Source: Cytospora piceicola (Eukaryota > Ascomycota > Sordariomycetes > Diaporthales > Cytosporaceae). Taken from it: a DNA stretch of 64,000 bases. The stretch lies in contig JALQBC010000008.1 in NCBI GenBank assembly GCA_023375675.1, forward strand, positions 62,001 through 126,000, read 5' to 3'. Under the pieces are notes generated by a model. That model had not been told where the DNA came from and did not search any database. It worked only from the letters and a program-made list of their open reading frames with translations. Shown here piece after piece: positions 36,125 through 47,557 of this stretch (the first letter of the stretch is position 1; every line of letters begins with the position of its first letter). The position numbers and the translations under genes were made by a program.

Positions 36125-37006
36125 TCAAATGAGGGTGATTATGAGACAACAAGATCCCAAAAGAGCAGCCCACCGGCTGTTTTGCAGCAAGCTTGAAGCG
36201 AGTGATTCACTGCCTGATGACTGTGCAGATCCAACTGGTGCCGATGTCGAGATCGATGCTGCTGTCCCGGATGATGAACCCGATGATGAACCCGATGATG
36301 AAGTGCTACCAGAGGCCGATGATCCAGAAGCTGACGAATCTGAAGGCGAGGTTGAGGACCCGGAGGCACCTGTTGTCACCGTTGCCAGAGTTGTAGGCGA
36401 AGCCAAAGTCGTGGATATCCCAAGTCGTCCACTACCCGAGTCTACAGTTGTCGCTGGCACGGTTGTCCCTGAAGATTGGACAGAAGGTGCATTTCCAGGA
36501 TCATTGTTCCCCGTACCGTCACTTGCTTTGTTCGTGGTAGCGGCCGGGGTTGAGCTTGTGACATCTGGTGAAGCCGTGGTTGATGCCACCGAGGAAGAAG
36601 CTTGAGTTGTGGAAGGAAGCGTAGTTGTGAAGCTAGATGTTGGCTCGATATTCACACAGTTGCGGTCGTAGAACAGGAACGGGCTGCCGGATTGTTGACG
36701 GAAGTTGTCCTCACTACACCAAATGTCAGCCTCCAAGACCCCTGTCGCAGTGATCGTAACAGAGCCGTCAACCTACAGTGGTTCGGAATAAAGGAGGCAT
36801 TGTGAGTCCCCAAAAGCGAAGCTCTGGCACTTTGTCTCTGATTGACAACGGGCAGAGCAGCGTTCGAAGTCGGCGAGACTTCCATCACCGCTGTAGAAAT
36901 ATGCCTTGACGCCACGGTCGTAGCCACTAGACACGCCGCATGTGATCCCCGAGAGCGCAGCTTTTGCGAATAGGGACAACGACAGAGAATGAGTAGACAG
37001 CCTCAT
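36125..37006 (-). CDS. Apple-like, Ser/Thr-rich, probably GPI-anchored surface protein
   Basis: Two exons, 36777-37006 and 36125-36713, with a 63-bp intron (GTAGGT...GTGTAG, branch CTGAC), giving 272 residues. The frame reads straight into the intron and meets TAG within it, so splicing is needed; the joined sequence is LLYSEPL|EDNFRQQ. The protein has a signal peptide (about residues 1-24), a Cys-rich module similar to apple/PAN domains (FERCSARCQSETKCQSFAF, CLLYS, SPFLFYDRNC), and then about 150 residues of Ser/Thr/Ala/Gly suited to O-mannosylation. It ends in a hydrophobic tail WAALLGSCCLIITLI behind small residues, the pattern of a GPI signal. It is probably exposed on the plasma membrane or wall. 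An upstream in-frame ATG at 37039 would place MFLKSIHSFTT before the signal peptide and is less likely. Confidence 0.85.
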
Positions 37007-38099
37007 GGTGGTAAACGAGTGAATACTTTTTAAGAACAAAGGCAGGTAAGTGTCCAGGAAACTTTACAACCGTGAAAAAAGAAAGACGGACAGGCAGAGA
37101 CAGACAGACATGGTTTGATAGACCACAAGACCCGATAACAATGTTTTCCCCGGGGGCATTTATGGTTAAATGCCCAAATGTTCCCGTCCCATAATTACAA
37201 CAATCAACCCGGCAAGACGCTAGATCCATCATGGCAGCTGCAAGGGAGACTGCATGTGCACGGGGACAAGGAGCGTGATGCAAGGAGCGTGATGCATTGA
37301 ATCCAACGGTTTATACGAAAGTACGACTATGTTCCGCCAATCAAAACGAATTAGTACCTGTCATATTTCTCCACGTCTGGTTGTCAATGACTGCCAAATC
37401 CTGGATCAGGTTTAGCGGCTCGGGAGATATTTGCCGTCAAGTAATTACGAGTCGGGTTACACGACGCCGGGCTGGCAGGAAGCCACAATTATTGTGGCGT
37501 GGTCTTTCACGATTTTTTCATATACGCTCGAATTTTGCTCTTGTGTCCCGATCCCCCAACAGAAATATTATACCTAGCAGTTTATATAGGAAGTTGATGG
37601 GAATGCCTTCATCCTTGTTACAGCCCAGGTGAGTACCTACTTGCGTGTGTATGTTCCAAGTAGCGACTTAAGTACGTGCATATAAACTGTCGTCACAGGC
37701 CTGGTTTGACTCAAGCCTACCCTAGGGTACTGTGTTGGTCTGGCCCCTGGGTGCTGGGGTTGCCTCGGACCAATAGGCCCGATAGAAGAAGTATTGAAAT
37801 CCCTGTCTACACGAACATGGCCTGGTTTAAGCTCTTCCAACTCGGTAGCATCCGAACACGCCATAATGGCTGGCTGGCTACCTGACTGTCGACTGGTTGC
37901 TGTTCAAATGTTCTGGCATGCATATCTACTTTTCTTGGACATCCAGACATTGTCGTTAATTACTGCTCAAACCAATCTTCTGAGCAACATGTCGAAGGAC
38001 CGAGGACATCTGGAAGCAGCCACACAGGAACCCACATGCTTTTCCAGGTTTGTTCAACTATCCCACATATGTACTATTCATCTCATCACTAAACTTGAA
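37007..38099. other. Intergenic, upstream of the surface protein
   Basis: The promoter side of the surface protein. A GACAGACAGACA-like run lies at about 37100. No gene seen. Confidence 0.5.
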
Positions 38100-38765
38100 C
38101 CAAACCTTGATGGAGAGCGGTGGCTGAGCAACTCGTATGTCCACAGTGAATGTCAGTGTCGGCTCTTTTCATCACCAAACAGATACGGACAACCCAGGTG
38201 ATGATGGCAAATATGCCAAGGCTGTAATAGCGAAAACACGAATCGTCCTTCTAGACCACAATATGTTGGTCCACATAATATATACAGTAGACAGGGAGGA
38301 CCCACACAGAATAATCAACAAGGATCCCGACAATCGTATAGGCCCAGCTCCCGTATCGATAGGTAGTGTTGCTGTCGCAACTGAGGCCGGGCGAGGCCAG
38401 GGCTTGAAGGCTTCTCCAATTATCGTTTGCCATGTAAAACGCTAAAGACAGGGGGAGTCGATTCGTTAGCCCTTAAACAACGATCACAGCGGTTCGCGAA
38501 GTTGACAGGTTGACTGAATCGACAATCCAAAGAAGATTCTTGACCGGTCCTTCGTCGATCAGCAAACATCATGGGAGTTGGAGAAGAATGGAGTAGGTGC
38601 GTCCTATCTGTGCAGATGCGAGGGAACAATCAGATACAATCACGGCACTTCTCACGATTGCAATGGTAAAGTAGTATATCAGCTGGTCAATGGCCCCAAC
38701 TAGACCATTTCTGACCAATCCCGTCACACTATTGATGGTACCCCAGTCTTTCTGCAGAAGCAAAG
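38100..38765 (-). pseudogene. Relic of a rhodopsin-like fungal integral membrane protein
   Basis: The minus strand reads SWAYTIVGILVDYSVWVLPVYCIYY, then an in-frame TAG, then YYSLGIFAIITWVVRICLV in the same frame. Fungal rhodopsin-domain (PTH11-related) membrane proteins have 'D-x-x-I/V-W-x-L-P-x-P' at the end of one helix and 'F-x-x-G-x-F-A-I-I-T-S-x-V-R' in the next, at this spacing. Further upstream, hydrophobic pieces (IDQLIYYFTIAIVRSA) lie in other frames. This looks like a decayed seven-helix protein. Confidence 0.45.
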
Positions 38766-39984
38766 GCTAACCTATATAGCACTCTATATAGTAATCTATA
38801 TAGCGGACAGTTAGGTTCCGTAATACGAAATCGGAGTTCCCGGCTAGCAGAAACAGCACACAAATGCCAGGGCAGAAGAGCACCAAACCTCGTGAAGGAT
38901 TCTCTTCTGCCATTGCAATCAATTTATAATTAGCCCCATCACATTTGACACATGCCTTGAGAATCCCGCGGAACGTCAGAGAGGCAACATAAACACCACT
39001 ATCAAGCCGAACAGCTACAGATGAACATCAGCTGCCATTGCTCTGAACCAAGAACGGCTGTATAATCTAGTTACCATAGATTTTGAGGCCAGGCCGAAAC
39101 CAGGCAGAGCACCTGCGATATAACAGCCATCTATACGCAACCAACCTCCCCATCGAATAATACGACACGATGCGGTGACAATAATCGGTACCCTCTCGGT
39201 TCGGACTTCAAACTCTCGAAGTAATTGTACCGCACCGTATTGCGATAACAGGATGGGTTTGAGTGGACAACAATGATGTAAACGTGCAATCGCTTTGCAG
39301 AGTCAATAGTGCAGCTGGAATGCGCGAATCCAAGAGTGCAACCTATTTGAAAGACTGATCCCAGGTGTCATGCATGCCCCAGGGTGGTCTCGAGTCTATT
39401 ATATAGCCAGCCACTATTCTCTAGGGCCCCTCTGCTTCAAACTCCTGAGAAGCATCAATTTATGTGTGGCTACAGTGTACTTGAATAGAACTGCTTCTAC
39501 GTAGCAACAACTGGCCCAGAAGCATCCCGAGGTCTGGCACAAACTTTGACCTTGCTCGCCGTCGGGGTACTCAGACTCGCTCGACTTTTGAAAGGAGCCC
39601 CGGCGGTAGGAAAAAAGTGACTGGCGTTGCCAGTGTGGCATGTACAAGTCCCAAGATAGGAAAGGAGTGGTAAGGTGCAAGGCGTACAACAGCTGGTCCC
39701 TACTAATCAAAGCTGACGAACTCCCCTATCTGAAACAGGAGGACCTTCAAGCAGAGACGGAATGAATCGGTGCTATTGCGTGCATGTAGACGGAGCCTGT
39801 GGGCCAGCCAAGATCAAAGGCATATATGTACAGCGGAGCAAAACCTCGCTATAGCAACTTCAAAGCTATCATTTCATTTTAACATTGTATAAAGGGTATG
39901 TGATCTCACTCATTCGAAATATCCACGCTATCTTTGATTCGCGTGGCACCGGAACTTTCAATGTTCTGGCGCTAATTACTGGAA
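38766..39984. other. Intergenic, AT-richer
   Basis: No supported gene. A short direct repeat CTATATAG occurs three times at about 38773-38802. Confidence 0.5.
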
Positions 39985-40347
39985 ATGGACCTTGAGAACA
40001 CATGCGTCTACACAGGGAGCACCTGGCATGCCATAATATCACGGTCTACGGGCAGCATTCAGAGCTGGATGGGTGCTAACAGGAATCAGATACTGGATCT
40101 GGACCACCCGATAAGCTTCCCAGTCAATGGTGTATATGCCGTGAAAAGGAGTGTGTTCCCTTTAGACTGGCGGATTGTCGCTGATATTCCGTGTCATAGC
40201 GACAGTGGTGAGTAGGACCCCCCTTCCCCCCCCAGGCGCTCAGAGGCGGAACTCAAGGGACCTCCTTTGGATGTGTCTCACGAAGCTGACGGTCCAACAG
40301 GCTGCACCATGAACATTGGATGGCCCTCTTGTGAGTATGACAGTTAA
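39985..40347 (+). CDS. Possible small Cys-containing protein, 5' end uncertain
   Basis: ORF 39985-40207 can be joined across a 93-bp intron (GTGAGT...CCAACAG, branch CTGAC) to 40301-40347, giving 89 residues. It contains NTCVYTGSTWHAIISRSTGS, then FPVNGVYAVKRSVFPLDW, and ends CTMNIGWPSCEYDS. Four Cys, the regular Trp/Gly pattern and a clean intron argue for a real or recently real secreted-type protein. No signal peptide precedes the ATG; a 5' exon might end at the CCTTGAG acceptor near 39999 behind a GTATGT donor at 39897. I do not recognise the family. It may be a 5'-truncated relic. Confidence 0.4.
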
Positions 40348-41858
40348 CCTATGTCCCGGATACCACCTGTAATACGCCCCACTGTGTGCATCGCGACTTC
40401 AGTGCGTATCTTCTAACCATCCACGGGTAATAGGACCAAGCTAGACTGGATACTGTCAGCCCAATGCATTGTGCCAGTGTTGATGATATATCCCTCCCTG
40501 CCACAGGACATTAGTCTATCAGAGGCAACGTCGGAGAGTAAGTAGATTACGCAGGTCCTCAAGATCACAGATTTCTCGAACGGTCGTCCGGAATGACCAA
40601 CATGTACTAGTCACCATGCGACCCTCTACTTGCTTGCAACCATTGGCAACACATATACATTCATGTAGTCTTCCTCGACCCATATACAGTCGGTCTGTCT
40701 AAGCTATGGTAACTGACATGGTGCTGTTCGTGTATAGACAGGTATTTAGATCAACGGTCTAAAATGTAGGTACGGGGGCCCGTACCTACCTAGGTAGCTT
40801 AACTATATTTTTACGAGTTCTCTTCTTGATTTAATATCTTTCCATAAAATCCCAACGCTGCCAATATACACAGACGGTCTGTGTCTTTACCTGCTGTACT
40901 TCCTCCAACCAACCCCACGGCAGCTACAATGAGTGTCATCTTTGAAAAGGCCATGAGGATCATGAAGAACCTATTACAGCGAGTTGACCAGGATCTCGTA
41001 TGTGCTGGATTGGGAAGTTTGGGACGATGACCTGTTCTGAGACTTGATACACCCCCATCGGAATGACTACCCATCCGACATGAATCTGTACTTGCTACGA
41101 CATGCATCAGTGAAATACAGGGGTTGTCATGGAATTACTCTGGCGGTGGCAGTGAGATGTTTATCGGAGTAACTCAGTGGGCGCTGACTTCGTGATGGTG
41201 AAAAGATGTTGGGATGTTACTGGTTCGATCCTCATATGGAACGACATCCAATGCTACATATTATATCATCGAATTACAGCAAATTCGGGCGACTAACCAG
41301 CACGCACGCAGGCAGCTTACTCAAGCCACTTTCAACGGCCGCAACGAAAATCCACGTTCTCATGTGGCCGAATAGTGTGTGCAACCCTCAATAGAAAGAC
41401 ATTACGGTACAGACCTACCCATACCTTGACAGTGCTTGGAATGGAACGGGGCTGAGTCGTGGCACCTGGAGACTCTAGGAGCGCACCACGGTTGCCAGGG
41501 GAAAGGTGTAGCAGCATGTAAGTAGACTGGGGGCTGAACCAGGCAGAAGAGCAAGGGTTTTGTGCATCCGTCATTAGTTCCAGAGCAAAGGATGATTCAT
41601 CCAGATTCTGGTTTCGACCTCCAGAAAGGATCAACGGGCATGGGTGAAAGAAACCCGACAAATAATGAAGAAGATAGAAATATGTTGTGGAAGATGCCAC
41701 TTTGAAAACAGATGGTAATTATTGGTTCAATGCCGACACCTGTTTATCTTGACAGGAAACAGGGTCTTACGTGCACCGTTATATGTGAGAAGTAAATCAG
41801 GCCAATGATAAGAAGTAGAAAGACTTGACCTGTAGAAAGCAGAACTTTTTGGGGCCCC
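40348..41858. other. Intergenic, downstream of the large membrane protein
   Basis: No supported gene; a palindromic CCCGTACCTACCTAGGTAG lies at about 40779-40798. The remainder is anonymous. Confidence 0.5.
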
Positions 41859-44800
41859 TTATGCAAACCTAGAACTCCTCCCTGACATCCTTGAATTTTG
41901 GCTACCCGTCCCAAAGGTCGTTTGGCTCCTGTTTCTATCACGCCACCAATGCGAGTTTGTTGAACTTGTCCCAGATGTTCTAGATCGTGGTATCTCAGAC
42001 CGTGGTACTTCGGTTTGTGGTATATCAGGTCGTGGTATATCAGGCTGTACCTCACCAGGCTGTGGTATATCAGGCCCTGGTACATCAGACCGTAGCATTT
42101 CTGGCCGTGGCATATCAGGTCGAGAGATTGTTGACCCCCTCGGCAGCACCGTGTATGTCCTCCTCCTCGCCGGACGCTTAGGCTCCTTTGCCATTTTCCG
42201 AGTGATCTTGGCTGGTCCGCCAACGACAAGGATTTTCTTCCGTGCGGCGGCAGCCTCAGCATCTGCCTGCATCACATCTCCATATTTTGGTGGTCCTTCA
42301 GGATCATTATCTTCTGATACCGCGTCGAGAGGTGTTATTATATCATCATCGTTATGACTTGCCGGGTTGCTTCCAAATGAGTTTATCCTGGGCGGTCTTG
42401 GGACGAACTGTAGGCTTGTGTTAGAGGCCGTTTGTCGGTTTTGTTGTCCAGATGGAGCTGTCGGTGCTGTCCCAGTTCCTGGGCGTGATACAGGCCCCTG
42501 TTGCTGAGACTGAGTCTGCGGGAAGACATGATACTGGGGTCCCTGACCATGGCTAGCCGCAACCGCACTTGTCGATGTCGAACTCGTCCTCGGCGTAGGT
42601 GCATTGCTGCTCGCACTGGCACTCGCTGGCCCAGCGTTTCGCGGTGTTGCGGCGAACGACGTCAACTCGATCTCTTCCTGCACCCCGATCAGTCCGTCCG
42701 TGTCCTCCAGCGCCTTCATGTACCGCTCCCTCGTCCTGCCCCCGGGACGCACCCCCAACGGCGGCAGCTCCTCGCCCATCTGCTTGACAATCTGCGCACC
42801 GAAAGCAGCAATGTGTACGGCATCCATCCTCGATGCGAAAGTCGGCATCCGATATATAAACATGGCGAATAACACCAGCCCCAGGACCTCAATAAGCAGT
42901 AAGAACGAGACGACGACCTTGGAGGTGATGTGAACAGTAGGCTTGTTCACCGCCGTGCCATTCGAGACGAATATGGGCCTTGCGGAATCGAGTCGTGAAG
43001 CGTCGGCCGTGAGCTTTAGGATCGCTTCGTTGGCGAGGTACATGCCAGCACTCAACGCATCCTCCGTGGAGGTGTTGAAAGCAAACCCGCTAAACCACTC
43101 TGCCACCATCCTGGACAAATCCCCCGTGATCTGCGTAGTTGTATCGTTGTCATTCGCAAAGCCGTACCTCGTGTCATCAATCTTTGGTGGCTTCCCAGGC
43201 ATGTTCAAGAAGTTGCATTGCATGTTTGCGCTCGCGAAGCCATTTTGGCCAATACCCGTATACGTCGAGAATGGCAGACCGCGCAAACAGGAGGATATGA
43301 AGGCGTCTCGCTTTTCCTGGTTGTCGCCAAGTGTTGCGTTGACTACGGGGTAGAACCACGATTCGTTGCCGAGCATGGCGTTCATGAGCACCGTGAGCGG
43401 ACCCGGTGTCTTCTGCGACCACGAGTCGAAAGGGTCAGGGCCGTAACGGAAGATTAGGACATCGCTTTTGTTGCGGGGATTACTTTTTATACAAGTCAGC
43501 TCTCCGGCCGTCAAGTTTTCTCGAGCGAGGGGTAGACTTACGATTCAGCAGGAGGCTTGTTCGAAATCGCGACAACATCGTTAAAGTCCCGATCCAGCAC
43601 ATGTTGACTAGGCCACTCCTCGAGCAACGTCCCGGGTGTGTCCTTGTTGTGGAAGTTAGGCAACTCGAAATAACCCCTCGTCGTATTTGCCGCACAGTGA
43701 ACAGTAATATTATTCACAGACGACTCCGCGAAGCTTGACAGGAGTGATATGGGGCTCCCATACGGTATGTAATTGTCCACCCACATTTCCTCAACTATAT
43801 CTTGCCTGTGTCGATCGATCGTCCACGGGACGGTTGTATAATCCCCTGCCACGCAGTATCTGTTGCGAGTCTCAGTGCTACTGAACTCGCCCACCAGAGG
43901 TCTGTCACCCGGACAGATGTCCGGGTATGATGAGCGAGGGACCATCTCACAGCTGACTGATGTGTTCAATCGGATAGCATGCTCCCTCAACACACCCGTA
44001 TTGAAATCGGGAGGGAAAGCAGTGACGTAAAACGGTATAGACTTGGCAGTCATCTTCTGGTAATAGTAAAAGGTATTACCAACATCTATCAACCAGTTGT
44101 CACCCAATTGGGGCAGGATGGGCCAGATGTGGTTCTGGCTATCCATGTTCGAAAGAGTTGGTAACTGGTTGCCTACCTTCCTTGCTACCAAGTTACCAGG
44201 GGCAACGGCCATGTCAGCTGGTTCCGGGTCATATCCACCGACCGAGTACTTGAGGTGTGTGACCCTTTTGCAGATTTGGGCCGAGTTCACGGAGAATGGG
44301 ACATCGTTGCAGGTAGCGACGCGGGTCTCTTCCACGCTGAGAGTGGCAATCTGAAGGAGTGGTACGAGTATGCCTGGATGTGAACCGTTGTCAGCAGTCA
44401 GGCCTCATGCGCACATTGTAAGCATTGTATGAAGAATACAGTATTAAAGGAAGTATGAAACTCACCCAACACAACCAAAGTAGTCCCAGCCGTAGCTAGC
44501 CAAGTCCTCCTGTCCCCGGGAAGTCTCATCCAACAGCCGTCTGCCAGCGCTAGCAACTCTCTCGCGTTGAGCTTTTGTGTGTGTCTCGTCCTCTGTACCA
44601 AAGCAACAGCGGCATGCTTGAGTACACTTGAGACCACGGGAACAGCCAGCGCCGTAGCTATGCTCTCGAGGATATTGGTCCCACGTGTCCACCTCGGTAT
44701 CCATGCGATGGTGTCCGGTGTGTATTCCCCTTGGTTGGAGGCGTAGTTGGTCCCGTACCAGGTGAGTGGCTTGACGTCGAGCACGCAGATTAGTACCCAC

Positions 44801-45231
44801 GGGATTATCAGTAGGGGAATGTAGAGGCAAAGTAGGATCAGGGTTGAGTAATGATACCGGACCAATGTCGGCGGGTCCGGTGGCGATCGCGGTGGCCTTG
44901 GTCGTTCCCTGACTGAGGCGCGTGGTGGTCCTCCGCGGGCCAGTCGCGTCCGAGGTGTTTGTGAAGAGCCGCCAGAGATCCTGGTGATGGTTGTTGTCCG
45001 TAGAGACCGTGCGACGGCACGGCGACTGGAGTAGAGGGAGGATGGAGGACGGTGTGAATGCACAGTACTGCCAGTAAAGGAGGACTGAGGTCGGTGAGGA
45101 GGCATCGAAGGATGCTCAGAGGGAAGTCCAGAGGGCAGTGGCGCCCCAGGCGACGCTGGCGAGGTCTGAGATGCGGCTCCATGCTGGCTGGACCTCAGCT
45201 CCGTGAGTCGCACTGGTGCTGGTGTTGTCAT
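41859..45231 (-). CDS. Large four-TM membrane protein of unknown function
   Basis: Three exons: 44466-45231, 43542-44373 and 41859-43482 (introns 92 and 59 bp), 1,073 residues. The head (1-120) is Ser/Pro/Arg-rich. Membrane segments lie at about 129-151, 187-212, 244-266 and 721-743. Between the third and fourth is a 450-residue region with many Asn-x-Ser/Thr sites (NTSVS, NITVH, NATLG, NTSTE, NGTAV) and Cys pairs, so it is probably extracytoplasmic. The tail is cytosolic, low-complexity, and contains a Pro-Asp/Glu repeat (RPDMPRPEML..., PGPDIPQPGE, RPDIPQTEVP). The splice choices keep one frame throughout (for instance VVLG|ILVPLLQ). The layout resembles uncharacterised ascomycete membrane proteins; I assign no function. 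Confidence 0.82.
42003..42120. repeat. Degenerate 15-bp coding repeat
   Basis: Inside the membrane-protein gene, units like GTGGTATATCAGGCC recur about eight times and encode the minus-strand RPDIP/RPEMP/RSEIP motif. Copies have diverged at both base and residue level. Confidence 0.8.
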
Positions 45232-47557
45232 GGTGGACGATCGAACCTCATCTGCCTGACTTTTTTTACACAGGCGGGCGTGCGCGCGGGCTGAGACGGC
45301 TGGCAGTGGTCCACGGTATCGCGGTATCCGCGCCGAAGACTGAGCCCTCGCTCAACAGCTCCACGTAACGTAGCAGACTCACCAGCCTCTAACTGGGCTG
45401 CGATGTGGTACTCTCGGGGTCCCGGTAACGATCCGGATGTCCATGCAGGATTTCGAGTGGTCCCTCTGTGAAGTGGAATCTCCCGAGTGACAGCTCCGAG
45501 GGGAGAAGACTGATGTAATTTCTGCTGTTCCCGTGACAGTCTCAAAGCGTATGGGTCACAACTATGGTATTTCGCGGCTAGAAAATTGCATCATGCAACC
45601 TCCTGCATGCCCTCGCAGCCACCACTGTCCAGTTAGATGGCAATTAACCTAGAACAGGCGAGCTGAGGAGAAGGAATATCCTCGGGAAACAAAAGAACGC
45701 AAACTAGAAGCACCACTGCAGCAGGATACCACACTATTCAACAAATCATGGCGGAGATGAAGAAGCTTATTCAGGTCGAGACTGCCAACCAGTCCTATTG
45801 AGACATGAGTTGCCTATCTGGGGCAGCTTGACCTGCATAAGAAGGGAAATCAAGATGGAGGTGCGTAGGACTATCCTTCGTGGAGCCCGGGATCCGAAAA
45901 TTTTATGTTGCAAATTCGGGTGCAGTCTCTCGAGACGACATCGTGGTGTTACCCGGCAAGGTATGGAGACATATGTATGTCCATGACCAGGTTTACTACG
46001 CTCCTTCTTCCCCATCTTTGAGACTTGAGTGTTCAGCCGTGTCCGGAGAAAATGAGGTTTGATTCTCTAACCGAAAGATATATATCTGATCATGAGCTGG
46101 CAAACCTGGTGGCTTGAATTTATGTTGGAGCGCGAGAAATGGTTAACACGAAACCCGGGACTAGGTCCAAAGAGGCAGGAGGAACAATAACTTCCAACCG
46201 GTCGACGGGAAAGTAATTATATCATCACCCTTAGATGTCAATTAAGCAGAGGCTCACAGTAAGTTGACGGCATATGAACATGTTATGAGAAGACGATGCA
46301 AATTCGGGGAGGGCGCGGATATATATGTCAGACCTCGGGGCCCCCGCCCTCCGAAGGAAACTGAAGTACATAGGCTCGGGATCACCCCCCCCCCCCCTTC
46401 GAAAACAAGAATGGGAGGGGAACACAGAAGGTAAGTAGCAAATATAACTGAGTCCAGGAGGAGTAGGAGAGAACAGAAACTAATAGGGGATTTGAACGAA
46501 AGTTTTGAAGAATAAATCCACAGCCATTTAGGAACGTGTGAAGCCGACCCACACCTAGACAAACACATGTGCATGTAGGTAATTAAACTTCATAACTTAT
46601 CACCATATCTCGCAAGCTTAACAGCGAGATCTGGACACCGCGCATACAATCTTCTACTTAGCTATGTATCTCCTGATTTGGCACCGAGTAGCCACGAGCG
46701 GAGTAGAATATGCATTCCCTACTGCCGTAATCACCCTAAGGTAATGTCAAGTATTCGTCTGTCTGCGAAACCAATTTTCCGGACAGAACATTCACATACT
46801 GATCCCCAGCACGATTGCTGTTACCATAATCCAGAAGGCAATGAAAGCTCCACTCAATTATATATACTCTATGGTATTCATTACGTCAGTAAGGTCGGCA
46901 TATAGCGAGGTTGAGACTTCCCTAATCCGTAATACACTACCCTTATGATATATATTTGCGCCTCTTTTTCCAAACTAGTTTATCTCTCATGGGGATAATG
47001 AACTTAATCCTGATCTGGTTATTTTTACACTATGTTGGATACGGCTTGCACAGGTTCCAGTAGGTTAATGTGTGAAAGAATCCAAACTGCACCACTGCCC
47101 AGGTACTCCGAATCCAGATAAATCCTTTAAGGTAAGGCGGTTATAGATTCTTGGTTGAGGGCTGTACCAAGCTGCTCCTCACAAGGTCTTAGGTAGGGGC
47201 GGGACTAAACGGTATCCCAATCTGAATTGTGAGACTGGAAAGGGCGCGTTTGTCCCCGAAAAAGTAAGCATTCCGAAGTATATCTTAAGAGGAGATCAAT
47301 TATCCACTTGCTTGAAAGGAGTGAAGCTGAGAGTACACCAGAACATAGAGGCCAACATAACGGGAGAAGACATGAAACCGAGTTAAATTGCAACCTTAAC
47401 GCCAGACTATTATGATGTAGTTCATGTCATGCTGTGACACACAGCTTGTAGTGTCATCAACTCGTCCCTCTCTCGTCTAATGCAGGTCCAACATCTAACC
47501 GGGTATCAAAGCCGACAAGGTAATCCCACAAATTTGTGCCTTTTGGCCATCCTCAAC
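45232..47557. other. Intergenic, 2.3 kb
   Basis: The upstream region of the membrane protein and the 3' flank of the cyclin. No gene supported. A C13 run lies at about 46386-46398. Confidence 0.55.

Noticed and set aside
36125..36736. Separate 203-residue protein starting MEADIWCSED
   Set aside because: That ATG lies inside the intron; spliced exons give one longer secreted protein.
41215..41240. GGTTCGATCC, a tRNA B-box-like word
   Set aside because: No cloverleaf could be formed around it.
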